Shown here piece after piece: positions 15,628-24,296 of a stretch of DNA of 64,000 bases (positions are counted from its first letter, which is position 1; each line of letters begins with the position of its first letter). The translations under genes were made by a program, and so were the position numbers. The stretch comes from Shewanella colwelliana ATCC 39565. Lineage in GTDB: Bacteria > Pseudomonadota > Gammaproteobacteria > Enterobacterales > Shewanellaceae. The stretch lies in NCBI RefSeq assembly GCF_000518705.1, contig NZ_KI912481.1, forward strand, positions 86,069 through 150,068, written 5' to 3'. Under the pieces are notes generated by a model. It saw nothing but the letters and a program-made list of their open reading frames with translations, searched no databases and was not told the origin of the DNA.

Positions 15628-16637
15628 GCTTTCGTTACCTTAAAAAGTCCGCCTATGGCTTTGGAGAGTTGCTCGCTGCGATTAGGATCTCTTAGCGTCA
15701 TCAGCATCTCTGTTCTTATTGCCGGTATTGCTACAATATCAGCAAAAATTTGGTTAAAGAAGTGTTGTTCCTGCTTTGCTAAGGCTTCGAGATAAATAGT
15801 GCGGGTTTGATCCTGCTTTAATGCGGTCCAGTTACGGCCTGCTATTGTGATCAACATGTTAGCATCGAGCGCCTCTTGCTGATTCAGGTACTCAATGGCT
15901 TGTTGAGCTTGCTTAGGCTGAGCGGCTAATGCGCGCAGAAAATAGCCTCTATGTTCAGCTTGAACCTGTTGGAGTTTTTGCAACAATAACGCTGCAACAT
16001 CGTCAGGTATGGCGATATGCTCTAGTTGCTGACAGAGAGCAATTTGGACTTCAATTGGCGCAAAATCAAAGCTCTTTTTTATCTGCTCTAAATGGTCTAG
16101 TTCATTGATTCGTGCACAAATATCGGCGATACCTTGAAGGCCAACATCTTGCCATCGTTGCGGGTTTACCTGACCTGATAAATATTGGTAGGCAAATTCA
16201 TATTGTGGTGAAGCGGGCTGGCCCAACTGTTTGCGCACCAAGGCGTTAAACAGAGCAAGTTTTTCAGCGGAAGGTTTAAATGCAAAGGGATGGTTAGCCA
16301 ATTTATCCTGATCTGCTTTAGAGATAGGTTTAGTTGGGTCGCTGCCAAGTGCTTCTAGTACCATACGAATAAATTGGGTGCGGGGGGCTGGAGAGAGTAA
16401 ACCGCGCTCATCCAATGGCAGCTTTAGAAACCAGATATAGTGTTGCTCTGATGCATCCCAAAAGACAATGGCAAATTGCGCATGCCCTTGAATTGGTGAC
16501 GGGTAGGGAGTATTAAGCTGCTCTATCTGTGCAAAGGCTAGCATATCGATATGTTGCACCCGACGACCCAAGTCATACACATGAAATTGAGTGTTAGCGG
16601 TGTTGAGAAATTGAGTCAAAGTGGTGATTTCAGTCAT
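15624..16637 (-). CDS. DUF3549 protein
   Basis: A 337-residue soluble protein of the DUF3549 family, seen in Shewanella and Vibrio relatives next to yqcC. Recognisable parts are TQFHVYDLGRRVQHI near the start, IVFWDASEQHYIWFLKLPLDE, and a C-terminal alpha-helical region resembling HEAT-type repeats (IQIALCQQLEHIAIPDDVAALL). Coupled to DUF3301 by a four-base overlap and divergent from yqcC. Function unknown. Confidence 0.88.
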   Translation of the reverse strand: MTEITTLTQFLNTANTQFHVYDLGRRVQHIDMLAFAQIEQLNTPYPSPIQGHAQFAIVFWDASEQHYIWFLKLPLDERGLLSPAPRTQFIRMVLEALGSDPTKPISKADQDKLANHPFAFKPSAEKLALFNALVRKQLGQPASPQYEFAYQYLSGQVNPQRWQDVGLQGIADICARINELDHLEQIKKSFDFAPIEVQIALCQQLEHIAIPDDVAALLLQKLQQVQAEHRGYFLRALAAQPKQAQQAIEYLNQQEALDANMLITIAGRNWTALKQDQTRTIYLEALAKQEQHFFNQIFADIVAIPAIRTEMLMTLRDPNRSEQLSKAIGGLFKVTKA

Positions 16638-16785
16638 ATACTTGCCGTTGGTTTACGATAGGGGTCTTCAATGGCGCTTATTATAGGGAGAACTCTACAC
16701 AGATGGTATAATTTGCCGCAAAATAGCCAAACAAACTTGGTTTTGTGCTGAGTTCATAAAATTCAATCGGTAAGCGAATAATAGT

Positions 16786-17106
16786 ATGTTGTACCTTTTC
16801 ACCAAAAAGCAGTTGCTGTTGATAGAGCGTGAGCTTAAATCATTAGGGCTGTGGGCAAATAAACCGCCTTCAGATGAGGCAATGTCAGATCCTACGCCTT
16901 TTGCTTGCCAATCAATGCCATTTGAACACTGGTTGCAATTCATCTTTATTCCGAAGATGTCTATCATTGTGATCGAACGTACAAGTTTGCCCCAGAATAT
17001 CGCCTTAGGGCCGGTGGCCGACCACTTATGGTCACAGCAGCCCAAGATGAAGCCGTTAATCACCATTATTTACCAATTAGACGAGCGTTTAAGTGAGCCA
17101 AGATAA
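16786..17106 (+). CDS. yqcC: YqcC family protein (DUF446)
   Basis: A 106-residue cytosolic helical-bundle protein. It has the family pattern LLIERELKSLGLW, PFACQSMPFEHWLQFIFIPKM and LPQNIALGPVADHLW. Function unknown, but it is conserved next to truC in enterobacteria and here, with truC overlapping its end by 14 bases. Confidence 0.93.
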   Translation: MLYLFTKKQLLLIERELKSLGLWANKPPSDEAMSDPTPFACQSMPFEHWLQFIFIPKMSIIVIERTSLPQNIALGPVADHLWSQQPKMKPLITIIYQLDERLSEPR

Positions 17107-17932
17107 CCCCCCTGAGTTTGACGAAACCATGCCTGACAGCTTATCTGATGAACAGCTACAGCCGCCTGAGATAAAGATACTGTTTGAAGACGATGATATT
17201 GTTGTGATCCATAAACCGGCGGGATTATTGGTGCATCGTAGTTATTTAGCACGCAGAGAACGTTTTTTTGCGATGCAGATGACCCGTGACCTTGTAGGCT
17301 GTCATGTATTCCCTGTTCATCGCCTTGATCGACCCACCTCAGGTGTGCTGTTATTTGCTAAAAGCAGTGAGATGGCGAATGTGTTGTGTGAGCAGTTTGC
17401 GAGTAAACAGGTAGATAAACACTATTTGGCTCTGGTCAGGGGACATATTCTTGAAGCAGGATTGCTGGATTATGCGCTGAAACAAGAGTTTGACGAACTG
17501 GGTGATAAAGACGTTGATCCAAATAAAGCCGCACAAGAGGCGCAAACCAGTTATCAGCCATTATTAACCTGTGAAATTCCTTTTCCGTCGGGTCGCTATG
17601 CCACTAGCCGTTATTGCTTAGTGCACCTAACCCCTCATACAGGAAGAAAGCATCAACTGCGTCGCCATATGGCACATCTACGTCATCCTATTCTTGGTGA
17701 TACAACCCATGGAGATGGCAAGCAAAATCGCTTTTTTAGGGAACATTTCGACATAAATAGATTGTGGTTAATCGCTAAGAAGCTCAGCTTTAATCACCCG
17801 AGAACGGGTAAGCGGATGAGTGTTGAGGCTGAATTAGAAACCGAATGGCTACAATTATTTGGCCAGTTAGGCTGGGGCGATTCGGACCTAGACGCTGGTT
17901 TAGATGCAGCGCCGAGTCAATTTATCTGTTGA
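17093..17932 (+). CDS. truC: tRNA pseudouridine(65) synthase
   Basis: Isomerises uridine 65 in the tRNA T arm; RluA-type family. The catalytic aspartate is in HRLDRPTSGVLLFAKS, and the ligand motifs HKPAGLLVHRS, TGRKHQLRRHMAHL and HPILGDTTHGDG are intact. The track start is GTG 17093 within yqcC, giving 279 residues; this has about 25 extra residues before the conserved ILFEDDDIVVIHKP compared with the E. coli enzyme, so an internal start near 17129 is possible. Co-transcribed with yqcC. Confidence 0.94.
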   Translation: MSQDNPPEFDETMPDSLSDEQLQPPEIKILFEDDDIVVIHKPAGLLVHRSYLARRERFFAMQMTRDLVGCHVFPVHRLDRPTSGVLLFAKSSEMANVLCEQFASKQVDKHYLALVRGHILEAGLLDYALKQEFDELGDKDVDPNKAAQEAQTSYQPLLTCEIPFPSGRYATSRYCLVHLTPHTGRKHQLRRHMAHLRHPILGDTTHGDGKQNRFFREHFDINRLWLIAKKLSFNHPRTGKRMSVEAELETEWLQLFGQLGWGDSDLDAGLDAAPSQFIC

Positions 17933-18228
17933 TGCTTAATGCTGTTTACTTACAGACGTCATAGTCATCTTTTATCGCTGACATAGGGTTAAGGTTTTTT
18001 TCGTTGAGCGTCATGCTGGGAGAGTTGGTTAGGGAGAGTGATTGTACCGTTCTGAAATAGCACATTCTGCGAATGTGTGCGCTACGGTGCACATGCTTTA
18101 GATGTTTCTGTCGGCTTGAATGGCGCATCTAATGATCCTTGAAACTCAATAACCTAGTGTAGCCATCAAGCTTTCAATAAAGTATGTTTAAATTATATGA
18201 AAATTATTTGCTAAGGGCTAAGTAAAAC
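17933..18228. other. Intergenic region between truC and the flavodoxin gene
   Basis: No convincing gene in 296 bases. A perfect 7-bp hairpin, CACATTC-TGC-GAATGTG (18061-18077), is followed by GTGCGCTACGGTGCAC, which can also fold; there is no T run after either. The 3' part is AT-rich and probably contains the flavodoxin promoter. Confidence 0.45.
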
Positions 18229-18693
18229 ATGCGAAAAGTGAATCTGGTTTTTGGAACTGTCTATGGGAATGCACAATTTGTCGCGGAAACCCTGCAACAG
18301 CAGCTATTGACGATGGACTGGGAAGTGAATCTGATACAGCCTGAGTCACTTAGCGGTTTTGTCCCCCCTCAGGATGAGTGGTTGTTAGTGGTGACCTCGA
18401 CCACTGGTCAAGGGGATATCCCCGACGATATCAACCTATGGTTTGAAACCCTTAGAGGGGAGGCTCCCTACTTACCTCAGTTGAACTATGGTGTTATTGC
18501 ATTAGGCGATTCTAGCTATGAAACCTTCTGTCACGCCGGGATTCGATTTGATGAACTGTTGACGGAACTGGGTGCAAATAGAGTCGGTGAGTTACTTAAA
18601 ATCGATGCCTGTGAAACGATGGAACCAGAGGTGGCTGCACAATCATGGTTAGTGGAATGGCACAAACTGATCGACGAAAATCAAGTCGACTAA
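18229..18693 (+). CDS. yqcA: Flavodoxin-like protein, YqcA/MioC type
   Basis: A 154-residue single-domain FMN protein. The phosphate-binding loop is FGTVYGNAQFVAE (about residues 8-20), and the isoalloxazine-contacting loops are STTGQGDIPDD and LGDSSYETFCHAG. It acts as a small electron carrier; the partner is unknown. The position after yqcC-truC matches E. coli, where yqcA is the neighbour. It overlaps the PTS gene at its 3' end. Confidence 0.92.
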   Translation: MRKVNLVFGTVYGNAQFVAETLQQQLLTMDWEVNLIQPESLSGFVPPQDEWLLVVTSTTGQGDIPDDINLWFETLRGEAPYLPQLNYGVIALGDSSYETFCHAGIRFDELLTELGANRVGELLKIDACETMEPEVAAQSWLVEWHKLIDENQVD

Positions 18694-20120
18694 ACCAGAT
18701 CAGTCGTCACTGGTTTAAGTTTGCCCAGCGCCTCAGTCAGGCGCTGTTATTGCCTATTGCTATTTTACCTGCTGCAGGGGTCATGATTGGTCTAGCCACC
18801 AACCCAATTCCGTTTATCTCAGCAGAAACATCGATACTAATGTTGACCGTTGGTAACTTGATTTTCTCGATGATGCCGATGTTGTTTGCGGTAACCATTG
18901 CCATCGGTTTTTGTCGTGATCAAGGTATTGCTGCGTTCAGTGCGGTATTTGGTTACGGCGTTTTTTTCTCAAGTTTTGCTGCCTTGGTCGGTATTCACCA
19001 GTTAGCCACTAAAACGATTTTGGGAGCCCAGACCATAGATACAGGGATTGCTGGGGGAATGTTAGTCGGTGCCTTGACTTGCTTGGCCGTTAAGCAAAGT
19101 GAACGCCTTAGGCTACCCTCGGTCTTTTCATTTTTCGAAGGTCGACGCAGTGCGCCATTATTGATGATTCCGCTTGCTATTGCCCTAGCTTACCTATTTC
19201 TTCTACTTTGGCCGCCTTTATCAGTGAAGATTGAACACGTCTCTAATTGGGCTGTGTACCAAGAGCCCGCATTTGCATTTGCGTTATATGGCACGGTTGA
19301 GCGTTTGCTTATTCCTTTAGGCTTGCATCACATCTGGAATGCCCCATTTTACTTGGAGATGGGGCAATATGTGACGGACCAGGAAGTTGTGAGAGGCGAA
19401 GTAGCACGGTATTTAGCCGGTGATCCACAAGCGGGGAATTTGGCTGGAGGTTACCTCATTAAGATGTGGGGATTACCAGCTGCAGCACTGGCAATATGGC
19501 GCTGTGCGGATAAAAGTGAGCGAAATAGAGTCGCAGGTATCATGCTATCAGCAGCCACAGCTTGTTGGTTAACCGGGGTTACAGAACCTATAGAGTTTGC
19601 TTTCATGTTTGTCGCGCCAGTTCTGTTTTTGGTTCATGCGCTTATGACGGGGATAGCCTACGCGGTCACCATTAGTTTGGATGTTCATCATAGTGTGGTG
19701 TTTTCCCATGGCTTAGTTGATTTTAGTCTATTACTGGGTCAGTCGAGAAATGTAGAATGGTTTTGGGTTTTAGGCCCCTTTACCGCATTGATCTATTACT
19801 TGGTATTTAGGGGCGCAATTTTAGCGTTTAATTTAAAAACACCCGGGAGAGTGGCAGATTATACCGAGCGACGGGTGGGCATCATTTCTATTATTAATGC
19901 GCTCGGGGGCAAAGACAATATTGTCGACCTTGGTGCGTGCCTGACACGCTTGAGGATAAGTGTAAAACAAGCCAGTTTGATAGATAAAAATTTGCTTGGC
20001 GACTTAGGTGCAAAGGGATACGTTGTGATGGGAAATGGCGTACAGATCGTCTATGGCACAAAGGCCGAGAGTATTAGGCGCTTAATGCAGCGTTTTATCG
20101 ATAGGCACAATTCAGATTGA
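18657..20120 (+). CDS. PTS EIICB permease, PtsG-like (glucose/GlcNAc superfamily)
   Basis: Imports and phosphorylates a sugar. EIIC occupies about residues 15-390 with ten or so membrane segments and the signature LGLHHIWNAPFYLEMGQY, AGDPQAGNLAGGYLIKMWGLPAAALAIW and TGVTEPIEFAFMFVAPVLF, close to E. coli PtsG. EIIB (about 405-485) has the phosphorylated cysteine in LGACLTRLRISV. No EIIA domain is attached; it would use a separate Crr-type EIIA. ATG 18657 gives 487 residues; ATG 18645 is possible. It overlaps the flavodoxin gene by 37 bases. The sugar is not certain: glucose is most likely. Confidence 0.9.
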   Translation: MAQTDRRKSSRLNQISRHWFKFAQRLSQALLLPIAILPAAGVMIGLATNPIPFISAETSILMLTVGNLIFSMMPMLFAVTIAIGFCRDQGIAAFSAVFGYGVFFSSFAALVGIHQLATKTILGAQTIDTGIAGGMLVGALTCLAVKQSERLRLPSVFSFFEGRRSAPLLMIPLAIALAYLFLLLWPPLSVKIEHVSNWAVYQEPAFAFALYGTVERLLIPLGLHHIWNAPFYLEMGQYVTDQEVVRGEVARYLAGDPQAGNLAGGYLIKMWGLPAAALAIWRCADKSERNRVAGIMLSAATACWLTGVTEPIEFAFMFVAPVLFLVHALMTGIAYAVTISLDVHHSVVFSHGLVDFSLLLGQSRNVEWFWVLGPFTALIYYLVFRGAILAFNLKTPGRVADYTERRVGIISIINALGGKDNIVDLGACLTRLRISVKQASLIDKNLLGDLGAKGYVVMGNGVQIVYGTKAESIRRLMQRFIDRHNSD

Positions 20121-20142
20121 TTTTCAAAGAGGGTAGGGACTC

Positions 20143-20976
20143 ATGCAACAAAAGGTTTTAATTACAGATTGTGCCGATGCACCAGGATTAATTACAAAGA
20201 TTACCGGTGTCTGTTATCAACACGGACTCAATATCATAAAAAATAGTGAATTTGTCGACAATGCCCAGGGTCGATTTTTTATGCGCACTGAGTTAGAGGG
20301 GGCTTTTGACGAGACTCAATTTCTTGCTGATATCGATGAGGTTTTACCGCCTCAGCGGCACTGCAAATTGGTTGAAAAGGGCGTTAAACGAATTGTGGTG
20401 ATGGTGACCAAAGAAGCACATTGCTTAGGTGATCTCTTAATGAAAGCATACTACGGTGGGCTTGACGTTGAGATTGCAGCGATTGTTGGTAACTATGACA
20501 CCTTGAAACCACTGGCTGATAAATTCGATATCCCTTTCTATTATGTGCCCCATGACGGATTGACTCGTCATGACCATGAACAGCAAATGTTAGAGATTAT
20601 TGCGAGTCATCAGCCCGATTACCTAGTCTTAGCCAAATACATGCGTGTATTGACCCCTGAGTTTGTTGAGCAATACCCTAATCGTATTATCAATATTCAT
20701 CACTCTTTCTTACCTGCGTTTATTGGTGCGGCGCCTTATCGTCAAGCATGGGAGCGCGGCGTTAAGATTATTGGCGCGACCGCACATTTTGTGAATAACT
20801 GTTTGGATGAAGGCCCCATTATTAAACAAGATGTGATTCCTGTTGATCACAGCTACAGCGCCGAAGAGTTGGCTAAGTGTGGTCGCGACGTTGAAAAAAG
20901 TGTGTTGAGCAAGGCACTACAGTTAGTTATGCAAGAAGATGTGATTGTGTATGGCAATAAGACGGTAGTTTTTTAG
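20143..20976 (+). CDS. purU: Formyltetrahydrofolate deformylase
   Basis: Hydrolyses 10-formyl-THF to THF and formate, balancing one-carbon pools and supplying formate to PurT. An N-terminal ACT domain (about 1-85, VLITDCADAPGLITKITGV) precedes the formyltransferase-like domain (about 88-277). The active-site pieces IINIHHSFLPAFIGAAPY (catalytic His) and NNCLDEGPIIKQDV (catalytic Asp) are present. The 277 residues match the usual length of about 280. It is 22 bases after the PTS gene, which may make it part of the same transcript. Confidence 0.96.
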   Translation: MQQKVLITDCADAPGLITKITGVCYQHGLNIIKNSEFVDNAQGRFFMRTELEGAFDETQFLADIDEVLPPQRHCKLVEKGVKRIVVMVTKEAHCLGDLLMKAYYGGLDVEIAAIVGNYDTLKPLADKFDIPFYYVPHDGLTRHDHEQQMLEIIASHQPDYLVLAKYMRVLTPEFVEQYPNRIINIHHSFLPAFIGAAPYRQAWERGVKIIGATAHFVNNCLDEGPIIKQDVIPVDHSYSAEELAKCGRDVEKSVLSKALQLVMQEDVIVYGNKTVVF

Positions 20977-20996
20977 ATTATCTGCAAAATAAAAAA

Positions 20997-21016
20997 GGCG
21001 CCGAGGGCGCCTTTTT
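20997..21016. terminator. Bidirectional terminator after purU
   Basis: GGCGCC-GAG-GGCGCC (20997-21011) is flanked by six A on the left and five T on the right, so it can end purU on the plus strand and the DUF3718 gene on the minus strand. Confidence 0.9.
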
Positions 21017-21049
21017 GGCTTTTAGCTGTGTTTGCTTTAGCCATATCCG

Positions 21050-21403
21050 TTACTTTGCAGTAGAAAATGTCACTGATAACTGCTCGTTCTTGTCCGCACT
21101 TGCCAGATCGGTAATTGAGACTTGGTGCGACATGTAGGGGCGTACCTTAGCAGCGATACGATCAGCACCATTGGATTTAGCAAATTGATAGAAATTTTGC
21201 CCATTGCAGACCAGCTTTGGGAAAACCTGCTTTTTATTAATGTGGTGGTGAGTGATTGTTGTTCTGAACTGATGCAGATCATCGCTTAGACCAGTTTGAC
21301 ATACTTCGACTAAAGTCTGCTCCATTTTGCTATCCATTGCGGCGAACGCATTGCAGCTTAACGCACTGAGTGCGAATGTTGTTGCGACTAATACTTTGTT
21401 CAT
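21050..21403 (-). CDS. DUF3718 exported protein (copy 1)
   Basis: A 117-residue periplasmic protein with a signal peptide (about 1-21, ending SCNAFA). Features: MEQTLVEVCQTGLSDDLHQF, HINKKQVFPKLVCNGQNFYQFAKSNGADRIAAKV, and two conserved cysteines likely to form a disulfide. DUF3718 is a Shewanella-centred family without known function. The paralogue at 21667 is on the same strand. TAGGAG lies before the ATG. Confidence 0.9.
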   Translation of the reverse strand: MNKVLVATTFALSALSCNAFAAMDSKMEQTLVEVCQTGLSDDLHQFRTTITHHHINKKQVFPKLVCNGQNFYQFAKSNGADRIAAKVRPYMSHQVSITDLASADKNEQLSVTFSTAK

Positions 21404-21607
21404 GTGTTGCTCCTAGCGGGTTGGATTAGTCTTTATTAAACCCCTTGTTGAAGTGTAAAGCTGTATTGAATTTGTGCTGAAATGTATCGATTTTTATGAA
21501 TGCTTTCTTGTTGTATCTTGAGGTTACAAAGCATGTCTGTTGATGAGTCTTAGTGTCGTAACTTGGTATAGTTATGCCTGATTAGGCTTTTTGTCTAGGC
21601 ATAAAAA

Positions 21608-21627
21608 AAGAGCCTTGAGGCTCTTTT
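21608..21627 (-). terminator. Terminator of the upstream DUF3718 gene
   Basis: AAGAGCC (21608-21614) pairs with GGCTCTT (21619-21625) across a TTGA loop. On the minus strand it is followed by seven T, ending transcription from the gene at 21667. Confidence 0.88.
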
Positions 21628-21666
21628 GGGTTAACACTAAAGTGCTGTCTACAAGGATAACATTAA

Positions 21667-22011
21667 TCAAAAATTTACCGCCATGATTTGATCATCACCG
21701 TAAGTCATAGCAATATCTTTAATTGTTACCGTACCAGTAGCATAAGGGGCGATTTTTTTAGCGGTTCTATCCGCACCTTGGCTTAATGCAAATTGATGAA
21801 AGCTTTGGTCGTTACAAACCAGACGGGGAAATACCCGTTGCTTATTTATACGGTGCTCTTTTAACGTGCTACTAAACTCAATCATACTGTTGCTAGCACC
21901 TGCTTTACAGACAGCAACTAATGTTTTTTCCATTTGAGGCGACATTGCAGCATTGGCTGAAAACGCAAACGGTGCTGATGCGATAGCGGCAATGATAAGT
22001 AACTTTTTCAT
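21667..22011 (-). CDS. DUF3718 exported protein (copy 2)
   Basis: A 114-residue periplasmic protein, paralogous to copy 1. The signal peptide ends near AFSANA. Shared features are MEKTLVAVCKAGASNSMIEF, HRINKQRVFPRLVCNDQSFHQFALSQGADRTAKKI and the same two cysteines. Both copies share the leader CCGCTAGGAGCA before ATG and a similar upstream stretch (22065-22104 against 21451-21489). A tandem duplication including the promoter is likely. Each copy has its own terminator. Function unknown. Confidence 0.9.
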   Translation of the reverse strand: MKKLLIIAAIASAPFAFSANAAMSPQMEKTLVAVCKAGASNSMIEFSSTLKEHRINKQRVFPRLVCNDQSFHQFALSQGADRTAKKIAPYATGTVTIKDIAMTYGDDQIMAVNF

Positions 22012-22328
22012 GTTCTGCTCCTAGCGGTTTTTTATTGGGGTCGATTATCAGTAAAGCGTTTATCAAGGTGAAAAGCTGTTAGGCATTTGTAGCCAAATGT
22101 ATCTTGATATGTGGTCTGGATCAGAGTGTGTCCGTGGGTAACAATTTGTGTCTGCCACAATTTGAACGCTTAAACGTCGCCAGTTTATTCGCTATTACTG
22201 CCATTCATATTCAACATATATATCTATAAAGAGATATTTTTTTGATTTTTTAGTCTGCAAAATATACGAGTTAATAAAGTAAGCCATACTGATTAGATAA
22301 GAGGGAGTGCAATTTTACAGGAGTTTCT
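22012..22328. other. Divergent intergenic region, DUF3718 / HD-GYP
   Basis: 317 bases without a gene. The left third carries the promoter region shared with the other DUF3718 copy. The rest is AT-rich. CAGGAG at 22319-22324 serves the HD-GYP gene start. No strong regulator site or riboswitch was recognised. Confidence 0.4.
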
Positions 22329-24245
22329 ATGCGCAACCAGAAGTTTGATCTATTTTTAAAGCCAGCGGATCTACCGAAGAGCGCAGTGATCACTTGGGCG
22401 ATGGTCAACCAAGACTTTGAGCTTAAGAGTGTCAGTGAAGCTTTTTTTAATTTGGTTAATAAACCCATCTCCCATGTACTTAATCAACATCTTTGCCAGT
22501 GTTTTTCTTCATTTGATGTGACAAATGTCGCGCTATCTGAACATGAGAGCGTTACGAGTCATTGGGTGGATGATAAGGGCCTTGGTATCCAAGGTGTATT
22601 CACTCCTGTGCCAGATAAGCAGGGATTATGGAGTGTAGTGGTGAGTAAAATCAATTTGGATGATAAATGGTTGATGGAACTCCACCCTGATTACCACCAT
22701 GCAATCCAATCCAGTGATGAATGGTTGACGCAAATAGAAGCTGTGATGCTGTCAAAGCCTGAATTAGTTTTTCAAACGGCAGTCGAGCAAGCTATTGCGC
22801 TGACTTATAGTGAAATCGGTTACTTGCATTTATATAATGATAAAAGTAAGCAATTAACTTTAACGGCCTGGTCCAATTCAGCTTTGGCCATGTGTGCTAT
22901 CCCTGAACAAAAACATCAAAACCTTGACGAGGCGGGGATCTGGGCGGATTGTATACGTAGCCGCGAAGCGATGATCCATAACAATTATGGTCATGAACAA
23001 AATCAAAAAGGTTTGCCCCAAGGACATTTTGAGCTGAATCGCCACATGAGTGTGCCTATTATTTATCGTAATCGCATTGTTGGCGTGATCGGTGTGGGCA
23101 ATCGAGAGACCCCATATACCCCAGTTGATGCTAAATCCTTGAGCGTGTTTGCAACGATTCTTTGGCACAGTGTTGAGCTACCTCGCTCCATGCGGGTGCT
23201 ATGGAAACAATCACAGGTCATAAAAAGTCAACGAGAACGGTTATCTCACACCTTAGTGCAACTGATTGGCGCTGTGTCGGAAGCGGTAGAGTTAAAAGAT
23301 GCCTATACCGCAGGTCATCAAAAATCGGTTTCTCAACTCGCCTATTTAATTGGTGAAAAGCTTGGGTTACAACATGAACAATTAGAAGGGCTAAAGCTTG
23401 GGGCGCTTATTCATGATATTGGTAAGCTTGGTATCCCTGCTCAAATTTTAGCAAAACCTTCAAGGCTGACCAGTGAAGAGTATGCATTGGTGAAAATGCA
23501 CTCACAGCAGGGCGCAGATATCATTGATGAGGTCGAGTTTCCTTGGCCAATAAAGGAGATGATTCTACAGCACCATGAACGCTTGGATGGCTCAGGCTAT
23601 CCAAGAGGCTTAAAGGGGGATCAGATTATATTGGAAGCCAAAATAATTGGTGTTGCTGACGTGGCTGATTCAGTATTGAGCCACAGACCCTATCGACCTT
23701 CATTGGGGATAAAAAAGCTCACTGAAATTTTAGAAAGTGGCAAAGGTAGCCTTTTTGAGCCAAAGATCGTCGATGTTTGTTTAGATATGCTGTCGGGCCA
23801 TGAGTTTGAAAATGTGCCGTGTGTTTGTCATCTGCAGTTAGAGCCTGTGATTGAGGTGGAGCTATATAATAGTTTGGGTGAAGTTCGTCAATTAATGCGT
23901 GATTGCAATGCCAACATTGCTGTGGTTCGTGATGAGACTGGCGCCAAAATGGTTGGTATTGTAGATAAAGGTATTTTGGATTTATGGCACAGTCCGTTAC
24001 TCGATACCGCCGCAGAAAGAACGGTTGATCGCAATATTGAAAACAAACGAATTCATCAAGTGATGAGCCATCACCTCCCCATTGTGGCGGGTAAAACTAT
24101 ATTAAAAGATGCTAAACACCAGCTAGATAGAGAGCCCCATGAGTTTCTTGTGGTAGTGTTGGATGGCAAGGCAATAGGGGCGGTAACCTGGAAAACCTTC
24201 GCTAGTGCACAATCATATGAATTTGAGTCTGAATTGCACCATTAA
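22329..24245 (+). CDS. PAS/GAF/HD-GYP phosphodiesterase with C-terminal CBS-like pair
   Basis: A 638-residue cytosolic signalling protein. Order: PAS-like region (about 20-110), GAF (about 145-280, with SVPIIYRNRIVGVIGVGN), HD-GYP (about 315-480) and a CBS-like pair (about 510-630). The HD motif LIHDIGKLGIP and the GYP motif HHERLDGSGYPRGLKG are intact, so it should hydrolyse c-di-GMP. The CBS-like tail (ANIAVVRDETGAKMVGIVDKG, FLVVVLDGKAIGAVTW) may bind a nucleotide. Fusion of HD-GYP with both GAF and CBS is uncommon. No membrane segment is seen. Monocistronic. Confidence 0.88.
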   Translation: MRNQKFDLFLKPADLPKSAVITWAMVNQDFELKSVSEAFFNLVNKPISHVLNQHLCQCFSSFDVTNVALSEHESVTSHWVDDKGLGIQGVFTPVPDKQGLWSVVVSKINLDDKWLMELHPDYHHAIQSSDEWLTQIEAVMLSKPELVFQTAVEQAIALTYSEIGYLHLYNDKSKQLTLTAWSNSALAMCAIPEQKHQNLDEAGIWADCIRSREAMIHNNYGHEQNQKGLPQGHFELNRHMSVPIIYRNRIVGVIGVGNRETPYTPVDAKSLSVFATILWHSVELPRSMRVLWKQSQVIKSQRERLSHTLVQLIGAVSEAVELKDAYTAGHQKSVSQLAYLIGEKLGLQHEQLEGLKLGALIHDIGKLGIPAQILAKPSRLTSEEYALVKMHSQQGADIIDEVEFPWPIKEMILQHHERLDGSGYPRGLKGDQIILEAKIIGVADVADSVLSHRPYRPSLGIKKLTEILESGKGSLFEPKIVDVCLDMLSGHEFENVPCVCHLQLEPVIEVELYNSLGEVRQLMRDCNANIAVVRDETGAKMVGIVDKGILDLWHSPLLDTAAERTVDRNIENKRIHQVMSHHLPIVAGKTILKDAKHQLDREPHEFLVVVLDGKAIGAVTWKTFASAQSYEFESELHH

Positions 24246-24246
24246 A

Positions 24247-24271
24247 AAAGCCAAGCGAGAAGCTTGGCTTT
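24247..24271 (-). terminator. Terminator between HD-GYP and dapD
   Basis: AAAGCCAAGC (24247-24256) and GCTTGGCTTT (24262-24271) form a 10-bp hairpin right after the HD-GYP stop. On the minus strand it ends in a T run, making it mainly the dapD terminator; it may act in both directions. Confidence 0.87.
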
Positions 24272-24296
24272 AGCAATCATTTAACGGTTCAATTGA

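Noticed and set aside
17946..18128. A 60-codon minus-strand frame after truC
   Set aside because: No start signal, no recognisable features, and it contains the hairpin region.
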